Source: Microvirga flocculans ATCC BAA-817 (GTDB taxonomy: Bacteria > Pseudomonadota > Alphaproteobacteria > Rhizobiales > Beijerinckiaceae). Taken from it: a stretch of 64,000 nt of DNA. The stretch covers positions 186,001 to 250,000 of the forward strand of contig NZ_JAEA01000006.1 of the NCBI RefSeq assembly GCF_000518665.1, read 5' to 3'. The notes under the pieces are model-generated. The model did no database searches and was not told the origin of the DNA. It was given only the letters and a program-made list of their open reading frames with translations. Made by a program: the position numbers and the translations under genes. The stretch's first letter is position 1; each line of letters opens with the position of its first letter. Below, one piece after another: positions 1-9,848 of the stretch.

Positions 1-253
1 GGGTATTCACGCAGAAGACGCGGTTCGCCAGGAGCGACTGGGCCGAACGGGCGGCCGTGTTCACGCAGACGAGAAGCGCGGCGGGACTGTCCGTGACCGT
101 GGTGACGGCTGTGGCCGTGAACCCTGCCCGGCCCGCGTCGCCGTCGGTAGTGACCAGATGAACGGCCCCCGCGACACGGCTCATCCCCTCCCGGAACAGG
201 AGCGGGTCGGGGTCTGCGACAGGAGGGGTCAGGGAGACTTGTGACGTCAACAT
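1..253 (-). CDS. rutF: Flavin reductase, RutF-like (5' part only, runs off left edge)
   Basis: Reading the minus strand from an ATG at 253 to the window edge gives 84 residues with no stop. They fit the N-terminal half of the flavin reductase (FMN-binding split barrel) family. The strip FREGMSRVAGAVHLVTTDG, followed by GFTATAVTTVTDSPAALLVCVN and a later FCVN, is the pattern I know from RutF, the NADH:FMN reductase that supplies FMNH2 to the pyrimidine oxygenase RutA. HpaC and other two-component monooxygenase reductases share this fold, so the exact partner is inferred. The Shine-Dalgarno is weak, and an internal ATG at residue 24 is an alternative start. The gene is divergent from the liv operon. 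The C-terminal half and any rut neighbours lie outside the window. Confidence 0.75.
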   Translation of the reverse strand, partial: MLTSQVSLTPPVADPDPLLFREGMSRVAGAVHLVTTDGDAGRAGFTATAVTTVTDSPAALLVCVNTAARSAQSLLANRVFCVNT

Positions 254-556
254 TCGCGATCCGGGCAAGCCTCTTCCACACTTCTGGGGCAGGCGACAGG
301 GTTCTTTGGGATCATATGGCCCCTCCGCTCGCCAATGGGAAGCGTCCGGCGATGGAAAGCCCTGCTCCATATTCGATCAAAGTATGCCCTCAAAACCATC
401 AAAAGGCTTGATAGGTGCCTCAACGGCGCGTTGTCGAAAGAAAATCGTTTTGCTAATCAAGCCCCCACCTTACGTCAGGCTTGGCGATGCTCCCGCATCG
501 TGCTTTCCTGCGAGGGTTCCCAAAAACGACCCCATCCAGAGGGGCAAGGGTAGGAC
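254..556. other. Divergent intergenic region between rutF-like gene and livH
   Basis: This 303-base gap separates the divergent flavin reductase and liv genes. Frames through it have no good ribosome-binding site and are probably not coding. It is more A/T-rich around 400-460 than its surroundings. A possible plus-strand sigma-70 promoter is listed separately. The Shine-Dalgarno for livH (AAGGGTAGGAC) lies just before 557. I saw no riboswitch-like fold by eye. Confidence 0.5.
431..459 (+). promoter_or_regulatory. Candidate sigma-70-type promoter for the liv operon
   Basis: TTGTCG at 431-436 and TAATCA at 454-459 are separated by 17 bases in an A/T-rich stretch about 100 bases upstream of livH. 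The match to consensus is partial and was found by eye, so this is a suggestion only. Confidence 0.3.
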
Positions 557-1477
<921 letters not shown>

Positions 1478-1489
1478 GGAGCCAGCCCC

Positions 1490-2902
1490 ATGAACGCTCC
1501 TTCCATCACCACCACGGCCCCGACGGACGCCGTGACCCGCAAATTCGACCTGGGTGCGGCGCTCAAGGACGCCGTCAAGACCGCCCTGATCACCCTGGGC
1601 CTGTCGATCCCGATCCTGGCCTACAAGACGGACCAGTCCGGCGCCGATCTCTACCTCACCCCCCGCTGGGGCCTGGTCGCCATCGTCTGCGCCATTGTGT
1701 TCGGGCTTCGCCTGGTCCTGCATGCCTTTACAGCATCGCGGGCCTATACCAAGGCGACGCCGAGCGCCCACCAGGCGACGGAGCCCGTCCATGCGACGCC
1801 GAGCGCCTTCCAGCACGTCTCGCGCTTCGCCATTCCGTTCTTCCTCGGAGCGGCACTGCTCTTCCCGGCCCTGGTCTATCTGGTCCAGGGCGGCCTGACC
1901 GAGTCCCGCTACTGGGTGGATCTGGGCATCCTGATCCTCACCTACGTGATGCTCGGCTGGGGCCTGAACATCGTCGTGGGCCTCGCAGGCCTTCTCGACC
2001 TGGGCTACGTCGCCTTCTACGCGGTCGGCGCCTATTCCTACGCCCTGCTGTCGACGACCTTCGGGCTGTCGTTCTGGATCTGCCTGCCGCTGGCCGGAAT
2101 CCTCGCCGCCTTCTGGGGCATGATCCTGGGCTTTCCGGTTCTGCGCCTGCGCGGCGACTACCTCGCCATCGTGACCCTCGCGTTCGGTGAGATCATCCGC
2201 CTCGTGCTCATCAACTGGGTGGACCTGACCAACGGCGGCGCCGGCATCTCCTCGATCCCGCGCGCGACCTTCTTCGGCATCCCGTTCACCGCGGGCGAAG
2301 GCGGCTTCGCGGCCACCTTCGGGCTCGAGTTCAACGGGATGCATAGGATCATCTTCCTTTACTACCTGATCCTGATGCTGGCCCTGCTCACGAACTTCGT
2401 CACCATGCGGCTGCGCAAGCTGCCCGTGGGCCGCGCCTGGGAAGCCCTGCGCGAGGACGAGATTGCCTGCCGGTCGCTGGGCATCAACACCACGAACACC
2501 AAGCTGACGGCCTTCGCCATCGGCGCCATGTTCGGCGGCTTCGCGGGCTCCTTCTTCGCGGTCCGCCAGGGCTTCGTCTCCCCGGAAAGCTTCAACTTCC
2601 TGGAATCGGCGATCATCCTGGCCATCGTGGTTCTCGGCGGCATGGGCTCGCAGATCGGCGTCGCCATCGCGGCGATCGTGCTGGTCGGCGGTCCCGAGAT
2701 CCTGCGCAACCTGACCTTCCTCCAAGCCGTCTTCGGCTCGGGCTTCGACCCGAACGAGTACCGCCTGCTCCTCTTCGGTGCCGGCATGGTGGCGATGATG
2801 GTGTGGCGTCCGCGCGGCCTGATCTCGGAACGTGAACCATCGGTGATCTTGAAAGAGCGCAAGGCCATTTCCGGCTCGCTCGTGAAGGAAGGACACGGCT
2901 AA
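1490..2902 (+). CDS. livM: Branched-chain amino acid ABC transporter permease LivM
   Basis: The second permease of the importer has 470 residues. That is longer than many LivM proteins because of a roughly 120-residue N-terminal part with extra hydrophobic segments and a soluble, Thr/Ala-rich linker (about residues 80-110). The core has the LivM strips [23 protein letters not shown] and [20 protein letters not shown] (broken here for length), the EAA-like region [19 protein letters not shown], and LGGMGSQIG near the end. Its stop overlaps the livG start by one base (TAATG), which implies translational coupling. The long N-terminal form is common in Rhizobiales as far as I recall. Confidence 0.95.
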   Translation: MNAPSITTTAPTDAVTRKFDLGAALKDAVKTALITLGLSIPILAYKTDQSGADLYLTPRWGLVAIVCAIVFGLRLVLHAFTASRAYTKATPSAHQATEPVHATPSAFQHVSRFAIPFFLGAALLFPALVYLVQGGLTESRYWVDLGILILTYVMLGWGLNIVVGLAGLLDLGYVAFYAVGAYSYALLSTTFGLSFWICLPLAGILAAFWGMILGFPVLRLRGDYLAIVTLAFGEIIRLVLINWVDLTNGGAGISSIPRATFFGIPFTAGEGGFAATFGLEFNGMHRIIFLYYLILMLALLTNFVTMRLRKLPVGRAWEALREDEIACRSLGINTTNTKLTAFAIGAMFGGFAGSFFAVRQGFVSPESFNFLESAIILAIVVLGGMGSQIGVAIAAIVLVGGPEILRNLTFLQAVFGSGFDPNEYRLLLFGAGMVAMMVWRPRGLISEREPSVILKERKAISGSLVKEGHG

Positions 2903-3740
2903 TGCGCTGGCTGCAGGATCCCATCCTCGACGTACAGCATCTCACGATGCGCTTCGGCGGTCTCGTCGCCATCAACGACCTCTCCTTCAAGGCCGGGCGC
3001 GGCGACATCACCGCGCTGATCGGCCCCAACGGAGCGGGCAAGACCACGGTCTTCAACTGCATCACCGGCTTCTACAAGCCGACCGAGGGCATGATCGCCC
3101 TCAACAAGCCCGACGGGACGCACCTGCTGCTGGAACGGCTGCCGGGCTTCGACATCAACTGGAAGGGCAAGGTCGCCCGAACCTTCCAGAACATCCGCCT
3201 GTTCTCGGGCATGACGGTGCTCGAGAACCTTCTGGTGGCGCAGCACAACCCGCTGATGATCGCCTCGGGCTTCACCTTCCTGGGCGTGCTCGGGCTGGGC
3301 GGCTACCGCAAGGCGGAGAAGGAAGCCATCGAGAAGGCCAAGTACTGGCTGGAGAAGACCCGGCTCATCGACCGGGCCGACGATCCGGCCGGCGACCTCC
3401 CCTACGGCGACCAGCGCCGCCTGGAGATCGCCCGCGCCATGTGCACCGATCCGCTCCTGCTCTGCCTCGACGAACCGGCGGCCGGCCTCAATCCCCGGGA
3501 GTCGCTGGAGCTGAACGAGCTTCTGCTGTCGATCCGCAAGGACCAGGGCACGTCGATCCTGCTGATCGAGCACGACATGTCGGTGGTGATGGAAATCTCC
3601 GACCATGTCGTGGTGCTCGATTACGGCACCAAGATCTCGGACGGTTCCCCCGTCGACGTGAGGAACGATCCCAAGGTCATCGCCGCCTATCTCGGCGTGG
3701 CCGATGACGAAGTCGAGACAGTCGAGGCGGAGGTCGGCGC

Positions 3741-3744
<4 letters not shown>
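2902..3744 (+). CDS. livG: Branched-chain amino acid ABC transporter ATPase LivG
   Basis: This is a 280-residue ABC ATPase that powers the LivHM permease at the inner face of the membrane. Walker A is GPNGAGKTT at residues 41-49 and Walker B is LLLCLDEPAAGLNP. The signature motif is the degenerate LivG form (PYGDQRRLEIARA) instead of LSGGQ, and the switch histidine follows in LLIEHDM. A LivG-typical insertion of about 45 residues lies between Walker A and the signature. The C-terminus has the family's D-YG-(K)I-G-P-V-ND-V-AYLG pattern. It overlaps livF by four bases (ATGA). Confidence 0.95.
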
Positions 3745-4516
<772 letters not shown>

Positions 4517-4517
<1 letters not shown>

Positions 4518-4879
4518 TGCAGGGCATTCTCTACGAAGAGCCTTCGATCTGGCTCTTTCTTCTCATCACCGTGATCATGGGCGGCTGGGCGGCCTGGATG
4601 ACCGGTCGGGCCATCGCCCTCACCTGGCGTCCGTTCTGGACCCTGATCGTCTACCTGTTCATCCTGGGCGCCGCCGTGCGCTTCATCCACTTCGCCCTTT
4701 TCGGCGGGACCCTGCTGTCGTTCCACTACTATGCGGTCGACACCATCGTTCTGCTGATCGTCGGCGCGCTCGGGTTCCGGTACCGCCGCGCCCGGATGAT
4801 GACCACGCAATACCGTTGGCTCTACGAGAGGACCGGCCCGTTTTCCTGGCGGGAAAAGGCTTCTGCTACCAAGGGCTAA
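4517..4879 (+). CDS. Small membrane protein at the end of the liv operon (DUF6867-like)
   Basis: A 120-residue protein with three hydrophobic segments (about residues 12-32, 40-62 and 72-90), then a basic stretch (FRYRRARMMTTQYRW) and a polar tail. It is translationally coupled to livF. From memory this matches a small family found only in alphaproteobacterial liv operons (I believe DUF6867), with no known function. Position and topology suggest an accessory subunit of the importer, but that is inference. Reversed topology or a role in assembly cannot be excluded. Confidence 0.7.
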
Positions 4880-4934
4880 AGGGAAAAATTCCAGCGTGAC
4901 ATCCGCTTAAAAACGAGCATGATATCACATGGAT

Positions 4935-4978
4935 GGCGGGGAGAACCCCGCCAAACCGGCCCCGTAAGGAAGGGGGCC
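4935..4978 (+). promoter_or_regulatory. Two tandem stem-loops in the livK leader
   Basis: GGCGGGG-AGAA-CCCCGCC (4935-4952) is a perfect 7-bp stem with a tetraloop. GGCCCC...GGGGCC (4958-4978) forms a second hairpin. They sit 26-70 bases before the binding-protein gene, and neither is followed by a long T-run. They may protect the abundant binding-protein mRNA or partly attenuate transcription from the permease genes upstream. Confidence 0.5.
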
Positions 4979-5004
4979 TATAAAACCACCAGAGGAGTGA
5001 CCTC

Positions 5005-6132
5005 ATGAAAAAACTGCTGTTGACCGGCGTGGCGCTTGGTCTTGGCCTCGCCTTCTCCAGCGCCGCCAGCGCCCAGATCAAGATCGGCGTCGCCGGCCCC
5101 ATCACGGGCCCGAACGCCGCTTTCGGCGCTCAGCTGAAGAACGGTGTCGAGCAGGCTGTCGAGGACATCAATGCAGCCGGCGGCATCAATGGCCAGAAGC
5201 TGCAGCTCGTCGTCGGCGACGACGTCTCCGACCCCAAGCAGGGCGTGTCGGTGGCGAACAAGTTCGCGGCTGAAGGCGTGAAGTTCGTCGTCGGACACTT
5301 CAACTCCGGCGTCTCCATCCCGGCTTCCCAGGTCTATGAAGAGGCCGGAATCGTGGCGGTTTCCCCGGCCTCGACGAACCCGCAATATACCGAGCGCGGC
5401 ATGTGGAACACGTTCCGCACCTGCGGTCGCGACGACCAGCAAGGCCTCGTTGCCGGCAGCTACCTCGCCGACAAGTTCAAGGGCAAGAAGGTCGCGGTCA
5501 TCCACGACAAGACCCCCTACGGCAAGGGCCTCGCCGACGAAACCCAGAAGACCATGAACTCCAAGGGTCTGAAGGAAGTCGTCTATGAAGGCATCAACCC
5601 GGGCGAGAAGGACTACTCCGCGCTCGTGTCGAAGCTGAAACAGGCCGGCGTCGACGTCGTCTACTTCGGCGGCCTCCACACGGAAGCCGGCCTCATCATC
5701 CGCCAGATGCGCGACCAGGGCCTGAACGCCCCGCTCATGTCGGGCGACGGCATCGTGTCGGCCGAGTTCACCTCGATCGCCGGCCCGGGCGCCGAAGGCA
5801 CCCTCATGACCTTCGCTCCGGATCCGCGCAAGAACCCGAACGCGAAGGACGTCGTGGCCAAGTTCAAGGCAAAGAACTACGATCCTGAGGCCTACACCCA
5901 CTACAGCTACGCCGCCGCTCAGGTTCTCGCCGAGGCTGCGAAGCAGGCTGGCAGCACCGATGGCAAGAAGGTTGCCGACGCTCTGAAGTCGGGCAAGCCC
6001 TTCAAGACCGTCATCGGCGATCTCACCTTCGACAAGAAGGGCGACATCACCCGTCCCGACTACGTGATGTATGTCTGGAAGAAGGGCGCCGACGGCAAGA
6101 TCGACTACTCGGGCAACGAACTGTCCATGTAA
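5005..6132 (+). CDS. livK: Branched-chain amino acid ABC transporter substrate-binding protein
   Basis: This 375-residue periplasmic binding protein delivers the amino acid to LivHM. A Sec signal peptide (MKKLLLTGVALGLGLAFSSA, cleavage near ASA/Q at residue 23) leads into the family start QIKIGVAGPITGPNAAFG. Further Leu/Ile/Val-binding motifs are VVGHFNSGVSIPAS, VAVSPASTNPQYT and FRTCGRDDQQG. The start is set by a strong Shine-Dalgarno (AGAGGAGTGACCTC). It is separated from the other liv genes by a 125-base leader with two hairpins and is followed by a strong terminator, so a separate, stronger transcript is likely. Length and motifs fit LivJ/LivK; which amino acid is bound is not visible. 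Confidence 0.93.
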   Translation: MKKLLLTGVALGLGLAFSSAASAQIKIGVAGPITGPNAAFGAQLKNGVEQAVEDINAAGGINGQKLQLVVGDDVSDPKQGVSVANKFAAEGVKFVVGHFNSGVSIPASQVYEEAGIVAVSPASTNPQYTERGMWNTFRTCGRDDQQGLVAGSYLADKFKGKKVAVIHDKTPYGKGLADETQKTMNSKGLKEVVYEGINPGEKDYSALVSKLKQAGVDVVYFGGLHTEAGLIIRQMRDQGLNAPLMSGDGIVSAEFTSIAGPGAEGTLMTFAPDPRKNPNAKDVVAKFKAKNYDPEAYTHYSYAAAQVLAEAAKQAGSTDGKKVADALKSGKPFKTVIGDLTFDKKGDITRPDYVMYVWKKGADGKIDYSGNELSM

Positions 6133-6160
6133 TCGGTCGGCTTGAAGCCGAAGCTTAAGG

Positions 6161-6192
6161 AACCCGCCCTGGCGACAGGGCGGGTTTTCTTA
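6161..6192 (+). terminator. Rho-independent terminator after livK
   Basis: AACCCGCCCT, a six-base loop, AGGGCGGGTT, then TTCTT. The ten-base perfect stem with a T-rich tail lies 28 bases after the livK stop. Confidence 0.9.
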
Positions 6193-6228
6193 TGGGCGCT
6201 TCTGTTCCGCGCTCTTTCACCTGTGCCG

Positions 6229-6696
6229 TCAGGCTCTCTCGATCCGGGCAGCGAAACAGCCGCGCCGCGCGAAATGCGCATCCACATGCGCAACCTTCGG
6301 ATCGGCGAGGAAGCGGTCGATCAGGCGAAGGACGTCCTCGCCCTCCCCGACCTCGGCATCGAGAATGAAGGCATTCCCGTCATAGGCGCGCAGGGACAGT
6401 AAGCGGTCCCGGAAGATGGGCGGCAGCTCGCCGCGATAGCTCCCGGTCCTGGCGGAGCGGCTGACGAAGATCGGCCCGGCGGCGCGATAGGGCGATGCCG
6501 CGTTCGTCTGATGGGCGTGGTTGAGGAGCAGCAATTCCTCGCCCTCTGCAACCCGCGTCAGGGAGATGCGGCAGGGATAGGCATCGGCCTGGTCGGCATA
6601 GACCCGCCGGGCGCCCATGGCTTGAAGGCGACCCTCGTCCAAAAGGAACAGCGGCGCGAAAGCATCGGCATCGAGGCCGCGAATGTGAAACGTCAT
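6229..6696 (-). CDS. DUF1203-family protein
   Basis: A 155-residue soluble protein of unknown function. The start at 6696 is chosen because AGGAGATC lies at the right distance upstream; an upstream in-frame start would add ten residues without a ribosome-binding site. It begins MTFHIRGLDADAFAPLF. The middle has the strip YPCRISLTRVAEGEELLLLN, then H-Q-SPYRAAGPIFV and, near the end, VAHVDAHFARRGCFAARIER. I recall this pattern from DUF1203, a small family widespread in proteobacteria. The conserved Cys and His residues are suggestive, but no activity is known. It is convergent with livK and co-directional with ccdA upstream. Confidence 0.75.
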   Translation of the reverse strand: MTFHIRGLDADAFAPLFLLDEGRLQAMGARRVYADQADAYPCRISLTRVAEGEELLLLNHAHQTNAASPYRAAGPIFVSRSARTGSYRGELPPIFRDRLLSLRAYDGNAFILDAEVGEGEDVLRLIDRFLADPKVAHVDAHFARRGCFAARIERA

Positions 6697-6767
6697 GAAT
6701 GATCTCCTGTGAGAGATCGCGACCATGACAATGCGGAACGGAGCGCGCGACCCGATTCCTGTGCGGC

Positions 6768-7496
6768 CTATCCCAGCCGCCCCAGCGCGGGAAAGGTCTC
6801 AAGCAGCCAGAAGGACATGGTGCCGATCCAGCCGGCGAGGAAGGCGATGCCGGTGAGGACCAGGAGCACGCCCATCGTCTTCTCGATCAGCGCGAAGCGG
6901 GAGCGCATGCGCTTGAGAAGGGCCACGAAGGGCTTCATCGCGAAGGCGGCAAGCAGGAAGGGAATGCCGAGGCCGGCGGAATAGGCCGCGAGCAAAAGGG
7001 CTCCCCGGGAGACGCTGTCCTCGGAACCCGCGACCGTCAGGATGGCAGCCAGCACGGGGCCGATGCAGGGCGTCCAGCCGAAGGCGAAGGCCAGGCCCAT
7101 CAGATAGGCCCCCCAGAGCCCCACGGGCCTGGAGACGGAGAACCGGGCCTCCCGGTAGAACAGCCCGATGCGGAAGATCCCAAGGAAATGGAGGCCCATG
7201 ACGATGATGGCGACACCTGCCACCGTGCTCAGGACATCGAGATATTGCCGGATCGCCTGGCCCAGGGCCGAGGCGGTCGCGCCGAGCAGCACGAAGACGG
7301 TGGAGAAGCCCGCCACGAAGAGAAGCGCCGCCAGAACCGCCCTGCGGCGAATGGCGCGGTCGTCGCCCGCGCTCAGGCGATCGAACGTGGTGCCCGCCAG
7401 GAAGGACAGGTAAGGCGGCACCAGCGGCAGAACGCAGGGGCTCAGGAAGCTGATGAGGCCGCCGAGGGCCGCTGCCGGAAAGGAGACGCTAAGCAT
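6768..7496 (-). CDS. ccdA: Cytochrome c biogenesis protein CcdA (thiol-disulfide electron carrier)
   Basis: A 242-residue inner-membrane protein with six predicted helices. CcdA passes electrons from cytoplasmic thioredoxin to periplasmic thiol proteins, for example in haem c maturation. The two redox-active cysteines sit in the expected places: LSPCVLPLVPPYL in helix 1 and GWTPCIGPVLAAIL in helix 4, each beside conserved prolines. The start at 7496 puts the protein directly at the family N-terminus, with a GAAGG Shine-Dalgarno. A start at 7520 would add eight residues. No thioredoxin-like partner is adjacent. The gene is divergent from the P1 peptidase gene. Confidence 0.9.
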   Translation of the reverse strand: MLSVSFPAAALGGLISFLSPCVLPLVPPYLSFLAGTTFDRLSAGDDRAIRRRAVLAALLFVAGFSTVFVLLGATASALGQAIRQYLDVLSTVAGVAIIVMGLHFLGIFRIGLFYREARFSVSRPVGLWGAYLMGLAFAFGWTPCIGPVLAAILTVAGSEDSVSRGALLLAAYSAGLGIPFLLAAFAMKPFVALLKRMRSRFALIEKTMGVLLVLTGIAFLAGWIGTMSFWLLETFPALGRLG

Positions 7497-7592
7497 GGCA
7501 AGCCTTCTATCCTGTCGCATCAGGCTTAGAAAGCCGGTGAAACGCCACTTCTCCAGCTTGTGAAGAGGCCCGATTTTCGGTTTGCTCCCCCC

Positions 7593-8603
7593 ATGACTCA
7601 TCCCCGCAATCTCATCACCGATGTGGCCGGTCTGCGGATCGGCAACGCTCACGATGCCCGGCTCGGCTCGGGCGTCACCGTCGCCCTCTTCGACGAGCCG
7701 GCCGTCGTCTCCTGCGAAGTGATGGGTGGCGCGCCCGGAACGCGGGAGACGGACATCCTCCAGCCGGACAAGATGGTGCCGAGCATCCACGGCGTCGTCC
7801 TCTCCGGCGGCTCCGCCTTCGGGCTCGATGCGGCAAGCGGCGTGCAGGCCTATCTGCGCCGGCAGGGCATCGGCTTCCAGGTTGGCAACGCCCGGGTTCC
7901 GCTGGTCTCCCAGGCCGTCATCTTCGACCTCATGAACGGGGGCGACAAGGAATGGGGCCTCTACCCGCCTTACCGGGAACTCGGCTTCCAGGCGGCGGAG
8001 AAGGCAGGGCTCGACTTCGACCTCGGCACCGCAGGCGGCGGCTACGGGGCCACCACGGCCAACCTGAAGGGCGGCCTGGGATCGGCCAGCGTGAAAACCT
8101 CTTCGGGCCACACGGTCGGCGCCCTGGTCATCGTGAACGCCATCGCCTCTGCGGTGATCGGGAGCGGTCCGCATTTCTGGGCCGGGGGCCTGGAGGAAGG
8201 AGACGAGTTCGGTGGGCTCGGGCTTCCTGCCCGCGTGGATTCCGACATGCGCCGGCTGTTCTGGAAAGGCGGCCCGCAGCCTGCGACGACCATCGCCCTG
8301 ATCGCGACCGATGCGGTGCTGACCAAGGCCCAGGCCAAGCGCCTCGCCGTCGCTTCCCATGCCGGTCTCGCCCGGGGCCTGCGCTTCTCCCATGCGCTCT
8401 TCGACGGCGACACGATCTTCGCCGCATCGACCGGCCGCAGGCCGCTCGGCGATGCGGCGGCGGAGTTCACGGAACTCACGGCCCTGGCCGCCGATTGCCT
8501 GACCCGCGCCATCGCGCGCGGCGTCTACGAGGCGACGGCCCTGCCCTATCCCGGTGCGCAGCCTGCCTGGCGCGACAGGTTCGGCACGGGCCGGGGAAGC
8601 TAG
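7593..8603 (+). CDS. P1-family peptidase (DmpA / NylC-like Ntn hydrolase)
   Basis: A 336-residue member of peptidase family S58, which includes the L-aminopeptidase/D-amidase DmpA and the nylon oligomer hydrolase NylC. Such proteins cleave themselves, and the new N-terminal Ser or Thr becomes the nucleophile. Here the strip LKGGLGSASVKTSSG (about residues 155-170) carries the likely autocleavage Gly-Ser bond. The N-terminus (NLITDVAGLRIGNAHD) and GVVLSGGSAFGLDAASGV are family hallmarks. I chose the ATG at 7593, where the family similarity begins; a GTG at 7560 would add eleven residues, and neither has a good Shine-Dalgarno. The substrate is unknown. Its 3' end overlaps the convergent regulator gene by four bases. 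Confidence 0.88.
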   Translation: MTHPRNLITDVAGLRIGNAHDARLGSGVTVALFDEPAVVSCEVMGGAPGTRETDILQPDKMVPSIHGVVLSGGSAFGLDAASGVQAYLRRQGIGFQVGNARVPLVSQAVIFDLMNGGDKEWGLYPPYRELGFQAAEKAGLDFDLGTAGGGYGATTANLKGGLGSASVKTSSGHTVGALVIVNAIASAVIGSGPHFWAGGLEEGDEFGGLGLPARVDSDMRRLFWKGGPQPATTIALIATDAVLTKAQAKRLAVASHAGLARGLRFSHALFDGDTIFAASTGRRPLGDAAAEFTELTALAADCLTRAIARGVYEATALPYPGAQPAWRDRFGTGRGS

Positions 8604-9712
8604 GACCCGGCTTCGAGGCTGTATTCCGGATCGTTGACGAGACGCCACAGGAAGCCCGCCATGCGGGCTTCCAACCTGCTTCGCGTTCCCCCCAGGATCT
8701 GCTCCAGAACCGTCTGAACGTTTTCGGCCGAAGCCAGAAGGGCGGCCGCCAGGCGCGGGCTTGCCGCCGTCAGCAGGCGAACCCAGCGCTGAGCCTCGAC
8801 CGCATCGATGGCGAACTGGGTGCGCACGAGATCCATGAGCTTGCCTTCCTTGTCGGCGGGCCGGATCATCAGAAGCGTGGTTTCGCAGCCGAACAGGTCC
8901 TGGGCCGCTCCGCGCATCGGGAGCAGATAGGCGATTGCCGGCCCCTCCTGCTCCGTCGCCGGAAGCGGGATGGGGCCGCGCAGCTGATCGAAGAGGCCCG
9001 CCGTGATCCGCTCCAGACTCTCGCTCAGGATCCGCTGGGCACCGGCATCCGTGAAGGTGACCCGGTCACCGGCCCTGACGGTCACCTGAGAGAGCCGGGC
9101 CTCCATGGCCGCGTTGCAGGCCAGCAGCCGCCCATTCCGGGTGAGGACGGCGGCGGGGACATCCATGAACTGCAAGGCGGACACCGTCGACCGGGCCTGC
9201 CTCATGCCGAGATTCGTGAAGAGGAACGTCGCACGCGCGAGGTGCGGCCGGAGCCCGTCGAGCCTCGTCCTCAGCTCCTGCGTCATCGGGCCGTCGTTAT
9301 AAGGCCGCTCGAAGCGGATGGAGGCGAGACCGCCCCCCGGAATCCTCATCATGGCGCCCGCCGACCAGCCGCCTCCCCGCGGCCAGATGAAATCCCGATA
9401 CATCGGAACGGACTCGATTTCGCCGGGCGCGAAAACCTCGGTTTCGTCGAAGAACCGGAGGCGGCTCTGCCGGTTGCCCCGCTCCGCCCAGGCATTGCGC
9501 AGATGCCAGCCTTCGGCATACCAATCGCTGAGGGACGCACGGGCGCGCTCGGTCGCGAGCCAAGACCGCTCGCCCCGTCCCGTCACGGTGGTCATGGAGC
9601 CGCCATTGGCTCCGGCAAACGCGGAAATCTCTTCGAAGACCTGCAGCCACCGCTCGGGAATCACCGCGGCTTCGTAGATGTCGCTGATCAGCGACCGGTC
9701 ACTCCCCAACAT
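8600..9712 (-). CDS. LuxR-like transcriptional regulator with atypical HTH
   Basis: A 370-residue soluble protein. Residues 1-190 resemble the N-terminal region seen in many rhizobial LuxR-family proteins (SDIYEAAVIPERWLQVFEEI, then W-AEGWHLRN). Residues 190-300 look like a PAS-type sensor (ALQFMDVPAAVLTRNGRLLACN). The C-terminal 65 residues align in spacing with a GerE/LuxR helix-turn-helix, but key positions are changed: where the family has LT-E-AR-A-LLA, this has FAIDAVEAQRWVRLL, and the recognition-helix area reads ASAENVQTVLEQILGGT. DNA binding may therefore be altered or lost. No ligand or target is evident. It ends four bases inside the convergent peptidase gene. Confidence 0.65.
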   Translation of the reverse strand: MLGSDRSLISDIYEAAVIPERWLQVFEEISAFAGANGGSMTTVTGRGERSWLATERARASLSDWYAEGWHLRNAWAERGNRQSRLRFFDETEVFAPGEIESVPMYRDFIWPRGGGWSAGAMMRIPGGGLASIRFERPYNDGPMTQELRTRLDGLRPHLARATFLFTNLGMRQARSTVSALQFMDVPAAVLTRNGRLLACNAAMEARLSQVTVRAGDRVTFTDAGAQRILSESLERITAGLFDQLRGPIPLPATEQEGPAIAYLLPMRGAAQDLFGCETTLLMIRPADKEGKLMDLVRTQFAIDAVEAQRWVRLLTAASPRLAAALLASAENVQTVLEQILGGTRSRLEARMAGFLWRLVNDPEYSLEAGS

Positions 9713-9767
9713 CCGCCCCCCGCAACGTTGGAGCGGATCATAAACGTTCCAACATCTCCTTCAAGCA

Positions 9768-9794
9768 TTTTCCCCTCCAAACGGAGGGGAAAAA
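9768..9794. repeat. Perfect inverted repeat between regulator and oxidoreductase genes
   Basis: TTTTCCCCTCC-AAAC-GGAGGGGAAAA is an 11-bp perfect stem with a four-base loop. Both strands have T on the 5' side and A on the 3' side, so there is no U-run after the stem. It is therefore a poor rho-independent terminator. It could be a 3'-end stabiliser for the oxidoreductase transcript or an operator. Confidence 0.6.
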
Positions 9795-9848
9795 CCGAAG
9801 AGCAGGGGAACCCGAGGCCCGGGTCCGGAACGCCGGAAGAGGGAAAGC

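Noticed and set aside
9768..9794. Rho-independent terminator for the D-amino-acid-dehydrogenase-like gene
   Set aside because: The stem is perfect but has no U-run on either strand, so it is listed as an inverted repeat instead.
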